DNA from: Pleurotus ostreatus/Saccharomyces cerevisiae fusant
Taxonomy: Eukaryota; Opisthokonta
Length of the DNA: 25,948 nucleotides
Direction of reading: 5' to 3'
Assembly: GCA_024196135.1 (NCBI GenBank)
Contig: JAMQCK010000364.1
Span: 1-25,948 of the forward strand
Positions 1 to 9,023 of the stretch are shown here, piece after piece. Numbering within the stretch: position 1 is the stretch's first letter; the number at the start of each line of letters is the position of its first letter. The position numbers were made by a program, and so were the translations under genes. The notes under the pieces are model-generated. The model worked only from the letters and a program-made list of their open reading frames with translations, did no database searches and was not told the DNA's origin.

Positions 1-101
1 GTCGTCGTCGGCTCCTGCGACGTCGTCTCCTCCGACGTGGTCACTGCATCGGTGGTCGTCGTATCAGGGGGTGCCGTGCTCGCTGAACCAGAGTCCGACA
101 T
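1..101 (-). CDS. 5' end of a Ser/Thr-rich protein gene, cut by the window edge
   Basis: An open frame starts with ATG at 101-99 and runs without a stop to the left edge, giving about 33 residues that begin MSDSGSASTAPPDTTTTDAV. It is made largely of Thr, Ser, Glu and Pro, as in disordered N-termini. The start is preceded on the minus strand by CCCCCACC and, further up (about 165-195), by a pyrimidine-rich tract typical of fungal promoters, which supports a real start here. No domain is visible, so function cannot be named. The gene is divergent from nothing in view. It could instead be low-complexity non-coding DNA, because the codons are repetitive (ACG ACG ACC). Confidence 0.5.
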   Translation of the reverse strand, partial: MSDSGSASTAPPDTTTTDAVTTSEETTSQEPTT

Positions 102-1795
102 GGTGGGGGAGGTGCTGGCGTCGGGATCGCCTGTGCTAGTTTCGCTTGGCGCTGAAGACGGTGCTCAGCGTGAAAGATCGAGGGAAAGAAAGAGAACACA
201 GCCACGCACATGCGGTCGTAGACATTTAGTGCCGGGAGCAACCGTCAACGGGACCTGGAAACTGTAATTGAATTCTCCGCCAGGGGTTCTAGATGCGCTT
301 GGAAGGCGGTAATCGTTCTGTCAACGCAGAGGTTGTGATTGAGTGGATGAGGTCAGGGAGGAGATGGTGTTTGTGGCCTTCAAGGTCAAGAGCAGAATGG
401 AGAGGCTCGTGTAGGACAGCCCCCGGCAGCGACCTCGGCAAGTGGTCAGGAAAAGGCCTCGGGCCGATCTATTGTCCATGTGGCGCCGACCCGGCGATCG
501 CTGCCCGCCGTGTCGGGACTCTTCGGCGTGAGTCACGGTGACTGACAAGTTCAACTTGCCCTTTCAAAGTCGAACAAGGGCACAACGCTGATGACTGAAG
601 AGAGGGTGGATAAACGGATGTACAACATAGGAGAGTAGGGAGCTGACTCACCGTACTGATACAGTAACTCATCCTCAGACACATGGTGCGTACTAAAGGA
701 CTGCAAACCTGTGGCGTCTGTAGTTCGAGTCTGCGCTGAAAAGTTTCGAGTCAGCATGCGCCCAGACGCTGGAACTTCGAGAAAGAAGCTCTCTCAGCCT
801 ACCCTTGCTTCCAGCCAGTAAGCCGGCGCGGTCTCAGGCGCATGACAACTTTATGCCACCGATTAATCGAAAGTACTGAGGCTCGTTCTTCAAGAATTTC
901 AAAGTCAACTCGGCTGACAGAGTCGGTCAACTACGTGGAGGGTGTGTCAAGAACGGCTGCAGAAATGACGGAAGGAACCGCACCTACAGTATAGTGCCAT
1001 TGTAGGTGAAGCATTATCCCTACCGCCTAGAGGCAGAAAGATCTTCTGAACCGTCAAAGGCAGTCCTTTAGTGTGAGGGAGAGAAGACAAAGGGACGTTG
1101 CAGAAGAGAGAGATCGTCATTGAACCGGCATTGAAATCATGAGCCTCCTTGATAGCGCAGCGGAGGAGAGGAGGTACCAGTGCGGCGCGCTGGAGTAGCG
1201 TGTAAGTCTAATGGTGAGATAAGTAATGCTGACTGAATATAACTTGCCGACCTTGAAAAGACACTCGAGACGTCGCTCGAGCTGCGGTGATTGCGATATA
1301 CGCGGCCTCGACGTGTGAGGTGGCAAATGGTGTCTACGCTCCTGCGGGACGGGCTTAGGGGACCTTAATCAAGAGTCTGAAGATGATAGGTCAGTGGTTT
1401 TACGCAAGATGCCATCTTCGAGGAGGGGGGATTCCCAAAGGGATCGGGAAAGCGTGGAGGTGGGTATATGCGCCACAAATGTGCGAATATGAGCTGCCCG
1501 TTGTTCTTCTGCTGCTTCAGACTAGCAATACAGAACCTTTGAGAAGTATCACGGTAAGGTATTGTTGAACTATAAAATTTGAGGAGGGTACGCACGCAGA
1601 CTGCATCTCTCCCTCGTGTGCGTGCCACCCCATTGTACTTAGCCGATGCCGTCCGACCTGCGAAAGAACATCGGAGGGTCTTTGTAATTTTCCGAGGGAC
1701 TAGGGCCCCTTGAGATAGAGGATGTACGCGTCCGTACCACGAGGAGAAGGTCAAGCCATGAGCGCGTCGGTCAAGATGATTGGCGCTGTCCGGAA
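102..1795. other. Intergenic stretch without a supported gene
   Basis: About 1.7 kb with only short open frames lacking codon bias or recognisable domains. The first 100-200 bp are probably the promoter of the left-edge gene (pyrimidine tract on the minus strand). A 13-bp palindrome (AGTCACGGTGACT) lies at 531-543. Nothing else is resolved. Confidence 0.5.
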
Positions 1796-1995
1796 GCTCG
1801 TGATCGTGTCAACACGTGCACAAATGGCGGAGCTTCTTTCGCTTGTTTATCTCCTTTGTTTGTTCGTTCCTTCCATGATGGGACGCGCTCTCTGAGCAAG
1901 TACAAGTCCGTATTCTCGCCTCCGACCCCCTATGCAACACGTACTTGGGATTCCCCCGAGAGATTCCCTGACACGATCAGGAAGGAATGCCTGTA
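1796..1995 (+). pseudogene. Relic of the NIF3-like gene (promoter plus first exon)
   Basis: The plus strand here matches the minus strand of the intact NIF3-like gene at about 13530-13300. The match covers the promoter (CGTGATCGTGT, then a CACGTG at 1813-1818), the leader (TTTGTTCGTTCCTTCC) and much of exon 1 (CGCGCTCT, AAGTACAAG, CTCCGACC, ATTCCCTGACACGATCAGGAAGG against the parent's TTCCCGGACTCCGTCGGGAAGG). The copy is broken: small indels change the frame and put a TGA after seven codons, and the match fades near 1995, before the second exon. It is therefore a decayed 5' fragment from a segmental duplication rather than a processed copy, since promoter sequence is included. Confidence 0.75.
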
Positions 1996-2020
1996 CCGAA
2001 TTGGTTGTCGTGGGCTCCGG

Positions 2021-2047
2021 AGAGATATAGAGAGATATAGAGAGATA
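2021..2047. repeat. Short tandem repeat, 10-bp unit AGAGATATAG
   Basis: Two perfect copies and a partial third of AGAGATATAG lie just past the NIF3-like relic and downstream of the histone deacetylase gene. The surrounding 1996-2296 is purine-rich on the plus strand and is probably deacetylase 3' flank; no gene is seen there. Confidence 0.8.
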
Positions 2048-2296
2048 AACGAGTTATCCTGGGAACGAGAGGGATGCGCGAGAGCGCGAGGGACGTACAT
2101 GGACGCGAGAAGAAAGGGGTCACGACGATGGATATGGCATGTCCCACGCGCGCATCCTACGCGAAGGTTGTTCATCTTGCGTTCACAACTACCTTCTTTA
2201 CGTGATGTCCGTGCACGAAAACAGCACATAATCCATGGCAAGTACACATACAGAGAGATAGCAACATCAACCAGCATAAGACCCCACAAAACGCAG

Positions 2297-4275
2297 CTAC
2301 GGCCCATCCACATCCATGTCCGACTCGTCCTCATCCTCGTGCCTATCCCACTCCCGCTCCGGCGTCCTCCCCCCATTCGTCATCGTCGAATGCACGTCGA
2401 ACAGCTTCACCGTCCCATTTGGCCGCATCCTCTCCCCCATGCCCATGTCGTCCTCCATGCGCGAGCCCATGCGGAAGAACCGCCGCTTGGCCTTGGTCCC
2501 CGGCAGCGCGCCGCAGTCGTAGTGCGCATATTCGGGCTCGGCGGGCACGTCGAAGTAGCGGTTCGTGCGGATGGACATGCGCTGCTTGGTCTTCTGCGCG
2601 GCGGTGCGGCGGTGGACGGAGGTGGAGATGGGCTGCTCGGAGTCGTCTGAGTCGTAGGAGGAGTCGGATTGGGAGGAGGATGCCAGGGAGGATTGCTGGA
2701 GGTCGTAGACGTAGCGGGCGTGTTCTGCGGAGGACGGTGAGCACGATAAGAGCGAGGGGGAGATGGAAGTACGTACGAGCTAGCCTCTTGTCCAGGTTGT
2801 CGCGCTCATCATCCTCCTCACCTTCGAGTCGTTTGGTCTTCAGGTGGTCTCCCAGCGGCTGTCGCGGAACATCCTGCATCTGGACAGATGGTGGGCCTTT
2901 GATATTATTCAAGTTCTTCAGCGCGATGTTCTTGACAGTCTCCAGCGACTTCTCCTTGACATTCAGGTCCTCCATATTGCTCGCCACCACCTCCAACCGG
3001 TACCGCGGCCCGAACCACTCGAAGTACTCGTTCCACGGCAAATTTGGGTCGATGGTGTCTTCGATGCCGAGCGCGCAGGCGGTCTCGTAAGCCCATGTTC
3101 GGCCGACATTCTTCACGGTGTACCCGCCACCGCCGAGGAGGATGAGGGGGATGTTCTTCGACCGGATGAACTGCACGCAGTGCGCGTGACCTTGCATAGT
3201 AAGGTTGAAGCAGCCGAGCTTGTCGCCGGAGAGGGAGTCGGAGCCGCATTGGAGTACGACGGCAGATGGTTGGAAGACTTCGAGGATCTTGTCGATGATC
3301 TGGGGGCCATGGTAGTCAGAGATAGGCCGCAATACCCAACCTCATCACAACGTACCGGCTCAAACACGCTTGCCAGCGACTCGTCCGTCAACCCATCCTT
3401 GAACGGCACATTCACCGCATACCCCTTCCCCCTCCCCACTCCTGTATCATCCTGCGTGCCCGTCCCCGGAAAGTACTCCCCATACTTGTGGAAGCTGCAC
3501 GTCATGACGCGATCCGTCGTGTAGAACGCCTCCTCGACCCCATCCCCGTGGTGGCAATCAATATCCACATACAGAACGCGCGGGTAGGTGCGCAGGAGTT
3601 CGATGATGCCGAGGACGATGTCGTTGATGTAGCAGAAGCCGGAGGCCTCGCGCTTCTTGGCGTGGTGCAGGCCGCCGGCCCAGTTGATCGCGATGTCGGT
3701 CGCGCCGGAGGCGATGCGGTTGGCGGCGGCTGAGGGGGGAGTGAGCTGAGTGTGGAGGGAGGGTCGGTCGTGGGGACGCACCTATGGAGCCCCCCGCTGA
3801 TGTCTGGCAGTACTCGAAGACGCCCTCGAAGGCGGGGTTGTCGTCGCCAACTAGGACTAGGGGATAGAGGTTAAGCGGGCATAGATCATCCAGGGGAACG
3901 AGCACGCACATCGAGACCCGTTGTAAGTGAGCTCCCTGACCGTCTCTGGCGACACCTTGTTGAGGAAGTCGACGTATTCGTCGGTGTGGAACGCGGTCAT
4001 CCGCTCGGGCGTGGCGCGCTTCGCTTTCTGCCTCAAAGTCAGCCATCTCGTCCCTTGGGGAAGTATCTTGTCCACGCACCAGTACGTGCATCTTATCCAG
4101 CATCCCGTACGCAGATATGAGCTCGTGCGCGACCCGTATCCGGTGCGGCTTCATGGGGTGGCCCAGGCCATACGTGTATGCCCCGACATCGGCTGTGAGA
4201 TAGTGAGTAATGGGACTGAGCAGCAGGAGCGTCGGGCGTACGGTCGTAGTAGTAGGTCACTCGTCTCTTCGACAT
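2297..4275 (-). CDS. RPD3: Class I histone deacetylase (Rpd3/HDAC1 type)
   Basis: Zinc-dependent deacetylase of histone lysines, expected in the nucleus as catalytic subunit of Sin3-type co-repressor complexes. Seven exons: 4275-4242, 4192-4080, 4027-3910, 3856-3782, 3729-3356, 3299-2777, 2724-2297; all introns are GT-AG and 49-56 nt, giving 554 residues. The deacetylase domain fills residues 5 to about 385. Visible family features are [10 protein letters not shown] near the N-terminus, the His pair in GGLHHAKK (135/136), the metal ligands in DIDCHHGDG (D171, H173), SLSGDKLG (D264) and the catalytic Tyr in LLGGGGYT (Y298). After a Ser/Asp-rich linker comes a basic and acidic C-terminal tail, making it about 120 residues longer than yeast Rpd3 (433). 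It lies head-to-tail behind the phosphoesterase gene with 240 bp between. The class I call is firm; Rpd3 rather than Hos2 follows from the region after the active site. Confidence 0.95.
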
Positions 4276-4515
4276 CGTGGAGGGGAAATGAAAAGACAGC
4301 AAACGCGACGCTGAGAATAAGCGCCGAAGGAGCGGGCCGGTCTTCCCGCTCACGTGCGCAAACTTCAACTGTGACATGTGACATCCAACGAACAGAAACA
4401 TTCGACGTCAAGTTCTTTCGCAGTCTACGAACCCCCGAGATGTCTAATCCGCGAGGATGGCGTGTAAGAGACCACAATAAAGGCGGATCCGTGCATTTTT
4501 AGGCAACTAAATACC
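4276..4515 (-). promoter_or_regulatory. Presumed promoter of the histone deacetylase and 3' flank of the phosphoesterase
   Basis: The 240 bp between the phosphoesterase stop and the deacetylase start must hold one gene's terminator and the other's promoter. No TATA box is evident on the minus strand, as is usual for housekeeping genes. This is inferred from position only. Confidence 0.4.
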
Positions 4516-6814
4516 CTAATTCCACGCCAGCTGCGCGTAAAACCCTAGCAGCTCGTTGGTTAAAACAGGACTATACGATGCCAAATCATCCACGCTGAAC
4601 TTCTCCTCGCCAGAGATGCTATTCAGCGTCTCCACGATTTGGTCGTCAATGAAGTCGACGAAGACAAAGTCGATGAGCGTGTCGTCGGAGATGCCGTCGA
4701 ATGCGGTGCCGTTGACGGTAACGTTCGACTGGATGAAGTCCGGGAGCTCGTAGCTCTCAAGCGGCTCGTGCTCGGTGTCGTCACCGGTGCCGGGGCAGCT
4801 CTGAGGGGGGTATTGTCAGTTGTGTCAGGGTAGGAGGGGTGGCAAACTCACGTCGCGCGTCACGTAGCCGATGCTCTTTTCAACATGGCCGTGACCATGA
4901 CCATGGTGCCCATGATGCTCAACTTCGCGGCGCATCTCGCGCTCCCTCTCCTCCCTCACAAGCGCTTCCATCTCCCGCACCCACGCCCTGTAGCGCTTAT
5001 CCACCACCGTATCTCTCCCCAGCCCGAACGTCGCGCGGTCGTACTCCCTCTCGTCTAATCCCCGCCTCTTGTTATCCGACCCCTCATTATTGATCGTATC
5101 CAGCACCTGCTTCGCCACCCCATACTCAACCTCAGGCATATACAGCCACTTGTCCACGAACGGGCTCGCCGTCAGCTGGTCGTTCTTGGTGAAGGGGCCC
5201 TTGTACAGGTCGAAGCGCTGCGAGCCGGAGTTCGTCAGGAATAGTGCAGGCCGGGAGCTGTTCGCGGTGTTGTTGGCGCTGAGGACGGCGGGGGTGGCTT
5301 CGGAGATGAAGAGGTAGGGGAGGGAGTTGTTGGAGGGGTAGGGCACGCGGTCGATGGTGTAGTCCATGGGCGCGGTGCCGTATAGGTAATCGAGGTCGTA
5401 ACGCTGGGCAAGGTCGAGTAGGCCTTGAGTGATGTTCGTGCCGTTCTCGGTGTCGAAGGTATGATTCGAGGTGAGGGTGTGGAATTGGTACGTGACGCGG
5501 TTGGGGTCAAGGTAGCGCCGGCTGAAGGTGATGTTGCCATCGTCGCTGGCATTGAGGTTCGCAGACATCCAGCCAAGTGTTTCCATGTAGCGGCCGCTCT
5601 CTAGCGCCATTGACCGGCCGTCGAGCTGTACGCAGTCGCGAATATGTGTGTGCCCACCAAAGATGAGCACAGGGGTCGTCGGATGGACCTTGCGGATAGC
5701 GTCGAAGACGAGTGGCCCTGCGACAGGATCAGCCCCATGAGCACAAGGATATTGCCCATGACTGACAGTTGTCTTCCCGGACGGGCATATGCCCAACAAG
5801 CAGGAACACATCGGGCTCCTCCTGGATCGCGTCGAGGAACTGGATGCATGTGAGCCAAAATCGCAAGTAGCATCAAGCAGACAACTCACCCAGCTCTCCT
5901 TCACCATGTCCTCGACCTTCTGCACGGTCGTGTTGTCGTCATTGCCCGTGAAGTCAAACAGGACACCGAAAGAGGTGACCTTCCGGCCCTTGCGCGTCGT
6001 GAACTTCGCGAAGCGTTCTGGAAGAAGCGTGAGCATGTACACGCGATTATCCGGAGAGTCGGTTCACGCGTACCTCCGACCGGGACATTGATAGTCTCAT
6101 TGTTCTCGCCAAAGACCGTGATGTTGACGTTGCTGGACAAGTAGCGGCCGTTGAGGTCGGGGGCGAAGTTGTTGTACATGTCAAGGGTGTTTTCGTAGAT
6201 GTACAATTCGTGGCTGAGGGTAGAGACGTCAGTCACTGTGTGCTCTAGTGAAGATGGGCTTAACGCACTTCCCAATCGCCATGAGGTCGTAAGGAATCTG
6301 CTTGAGGAATTCATTGGACTGTGAGGTGATGTTTAGTCCTTAATCACCGAAATGAAGGGAAGCACGTACATCGTGAGCATCCACGCTGCCTGCGGGATAC
6401 CCGTCGCTGATGCCTGTCCCGTCATGAAGATCCCCCGAGTCCACGAGCAGCAGATCCACATCCTTCTCCTCCGCAATCTTCTTCATATGCGCCACGAAGC
6501 TCGCGAAGTCGCCCAGGTCTCCACTAAGTACGTGAACGCGTCGCGTCATGAGTTCCCCCTCGATTACACTGTGCCGTACGTACGCACCTGTAATTCGGCT
6601 CCGGCCAGCTCTCCTTCTGGTGCCCCAGGAGCCATCCGTGCGTGTCCGTCGTATGCAGGACGTTGAAGTCGCCCCACTCCAGAGGACGCGATGGAGGCCG
6701 CAACTTCGTCGTCGGGTACGCGCGCCGTGCGTGATCGTGGTCATGCCCCTCGCCGCACCCCAGCGCACCCCGGGCAAAGACCGCGAGTGTCAGAGCTAGC
6801 CGCGCAGAAACCAT
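4516..6814 (-). CDS. Secreted/vacuolar calcineurin-like phosphoesterase (5'-nucleotidase type)
   Basis: Two-metal phosphoesterase of the UshA/5'-nucleotidase fold, closest in layout to the yeast vacuolar protein YHR202W; the natural substrate is not known. Eight exons: 6814-6588, 6523-6370, 6318-6269, 6213-6074, 6017-5890, 5839-5767, 5717-4852, 4800-4516; introns 49-64 nt; 640 residues against about 600 for the yeast protein. A signal peptide is visible (residues 1-19, hydrophobic then ALGC). Metal-site motifs occur in the right order: TTDTHG (D57, H59), DSGDLHDG (D107), GNHE (143-146), VGHMP (about 249) and GGHTHIRD (279-282). Several Asn-X-Ser/Thr sites fit passage through the secretory pathway. 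Near residues 525-538 a His/Gly-rich run precedes the last intron. The final exon ends in an acidic 5'-nucleotidase C-domain tail. A TATA box lies about 45 bp upstream of the start. Confidence 0.92.
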
Positions 6815-6855
6815 GTTGGGCGGGGGAAGCAGCGATGCGCCGACCTCGATGCGTC

Positions 6856-6863
6856 CTTATATA
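6856..6863 (-). promoter_or_regulatory. TATA box of the phosphoesterase gene
   Basis: On the minus strand the bases read TATATAAG, 42-49 nt upstream of the ATG at 6814. This implies a very short 5' leader, which is common in fungi. The rest of 6864-7425 holds only short frames with no coding signature, so it is best read as promoter plus the 3' flank of the next minus-strand gene. Confidence 0.6.
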
Positions 6864-7425
6864 CGCTCCGCGAGGCCGTAAGGCGGGCCTGATGCGCGAC
6901 GCGTTTGGTGACTTTGATTAGCACCTTATCGCGCAGGTGACCGCATGCTCTCTTCCGAGGAAAACGTGCGTCCTTTGGGGCGCAGGCTTCGGCAGGCGGT
7001 ACCTTGCGCTCGGGCCTTGGGGAGAGCGTTGAGGAACGCAGAGGCAAGATGCATCGAACGTGGTGAGGAATATGGGCAGGGTGGTTGGAATTGTCGGGAG
7101 GAGGCCCGAACCGACCTCATCCATCTCGGAAGGTTCGGAGGCGTTTGAGTCCGACTCATGAAAAGAATGCCAAAGGATCACGGGAGGGGGCGAACGCGTG
7201 AGGTACGGGCGCCCGAGGACGAGCACCGACTTGACATCCGGACTTGCGAGATGAGTGCGGGCGATAAGCCTGGGAAAGGCAATTTCCCACGCCACCGAGC
7301 TTGAGCTTGAGTACATAACTGGGGAGAATCATCGACTTCATTGAGGGATTGCACACATTGTGTCTCTATCATATCTCTGTTGTAGCATACAGCGACTGGA
7401 GAGAAGTATAGGCTGGCAGAAAGTA

Positions 7426-8407
7426 TCAACACGACCCAGTGCTATGGTTTCTATGTATGAAAGACGGCTTGGGGCCAGATATCTGTACGGCCTACAAGAA
7501 GGGTGAGTCTATGCATTAGCGTCTTGAGAGATACAGAACTCACCGAGCCTCGTATCGAAGCAGGCGCAGACGCAGGATCACGAAGATAAGAGGGCGTAGG
7601 CGGACGGAAAGGATCGTCGTCGTCGTCTTCGTCGTGAACCACATACGAGCTTCGCCTCCAGCTGCCCGAATCGTCCTGATCGCTCTTCTTCCCGCTCGAG
7701 TTCGTCGAATTACTGAGAATTGAAAGCCTGTTTCTCCTTCCCGACCCGTTGCCAGAGGACATGCGCCCGAAGAAAGACCCGCTTCGGAGACGGCTGCGCG
7801 GCGACTCTCGATCGGCTGGAGGCGATTCGGGCTCGTAGGTCTCCTGGGAGTATCGCAGCGGGAGTGATACGTCCTTCGAAGGAAGGAAAGTGGAAGCGAG
7901 CGACGCGAGGGAGATCTTGCGAGTATGCTGTTTCCGCTGTTGCCAGCGCGAGTCGGAGGCGGAGCGCGTGCACGGCCTGGTGTGTTGCACAGTTTGCGCC
8001 TCTGAGGCAGCGCGTCGGATGGGTAGGAGGTTGCGCAGCGCGCGTCCAACTGAACGCATGTCGCTCTTCTGACGCTTCATTGTAGGCTCAGGATGGAGCG
8101 TCTTGGATGACGATGGGAAGTTCTGCACCTGAAGGGATGTCAGGACACGCAGGAGCAACGAAGAGAGTGGGGTACGTACATCGTCCGTAGTAAACGCGCG
8201 ATTCATGGTCGTCCCATCACCGTTCATAAGACGCGTCTTCTGCAGATGCAGTGAGCTAGGGGCTAATAACAAGGCAATCATACTAACCTTGACAGAGAAA
8301 GTCTTCCGCCGCTGGGGAAGTCCAAAGCTCTCATCTCCATGCCCGCTCGTGCCGACACTCGAAGATGTCTTGCTGGTTGCCATAAACAGAGGGGAAGACG
8401 CGTACAT
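7426..8407 (-). CDS. Ser/Arg-rich protein of unknown function
   Basis: Four exons can be proposed: 8407-8288, 8239-8180, 8128-7544 and 7491-7426, with GT-AG introns of 48, 51 and 52 nt; the product would have 276 residues. It is rich in Ser and Arg and carries basic stretches (KRQKSDMRSVGRALRNLLP), an acidic patch (EDDDDDPFRPPTPSY) and many SP/TP sites, so it looks disordered and possibly phosphorylated. No catalytic domain is seen. The first two introns are multiples of three without stops, so the frame stays open even unspliced. Skipping the third splice would give a different C-terminus ending at 7451. The start could also be the next Met (8383) or an upstream one (8518). It is divergent from the APC/C activator gene. 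Function not recognised. Confidence 0.65.
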
Positions 8408-9023
8408 GATGTGAGAAGGAAAGCAGCGTTCAAGAGCCCTAATTATTCTCCTAGCTATTTGAGATAGTCTTGCGAAAAAAGTCTCTAGCGCAGCATCGGT
8501 ATTCAGGAGCGGGAGCAAATCCAGTGTTGCAAAAGGAGAAGGGACATCCGAGACAGCGCGAGCCCGGACGCAGCTGATTATTCAAGGAGACATTTTCGAG
8601 GGGCCATATTGATTACATGCCAAGAGAAAGTCGGAAAAGGGCACGAGGACGAGGTACAGGCTGTGTTTTGGCAGCTAGACAAGTCGGCGCTATAGCAGGC
8701 AGGACCACGTTTGTGAGCCTTTGTGAGCTCTGCGTCGCCCTTTTACACGTTTCATGACTTCCAAAGACATCTGTTGGATGGAAGACCAGGTTCAGATTAC
8801 TTCAGCAGTTGAAATAGACCGGTCGCGTTCCAGAGCGAACGGGAGAGTGGAGGTTGAAAAAGAGAACAATGTGTCACACGCCACAGAAGCGTGACGCCAT
8901 AATTTGCGGCCACGTGACACGTCGCCGAAAGTGCTGCTGGGCGGCCGTGGCGGCGCTTGTCCTCAACCGTCACCTCGTCTTGCTGTTGGGCGAATTGCTG
9001 ACTCCTGCCGCCATTTGCGCTCT
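8408..9023. promoter_or_regulatory. Divergent intergenic region between the Ser-rich gene and the APC/C activator
   Basis: About 616 bp separate the two start codons and must hold both promoters. A CACGTG E-box lies at 8911-8916, about 110 bp before the activator ATG. No TATA box or coding frame is convincing. Regulatory role is inferred from position. Confidence 0.45.

Noticed and set aside
1365..1754. 129-codon minus-strand frame with RFPDPFGN, faintly like RFPDSVGK of the NIF3-like protein
   Set aside because: The similarity is only a few residues, the rest does not match, and codon use is not biased; treated as chance.
1856..2650. 264-codon plus-strand frame
   Set aside because: It runs across the NIF3-like relic and then antisense through the last exon of the histone deacetylase, where the minus strand is clearly coding; no domain and odd composition.
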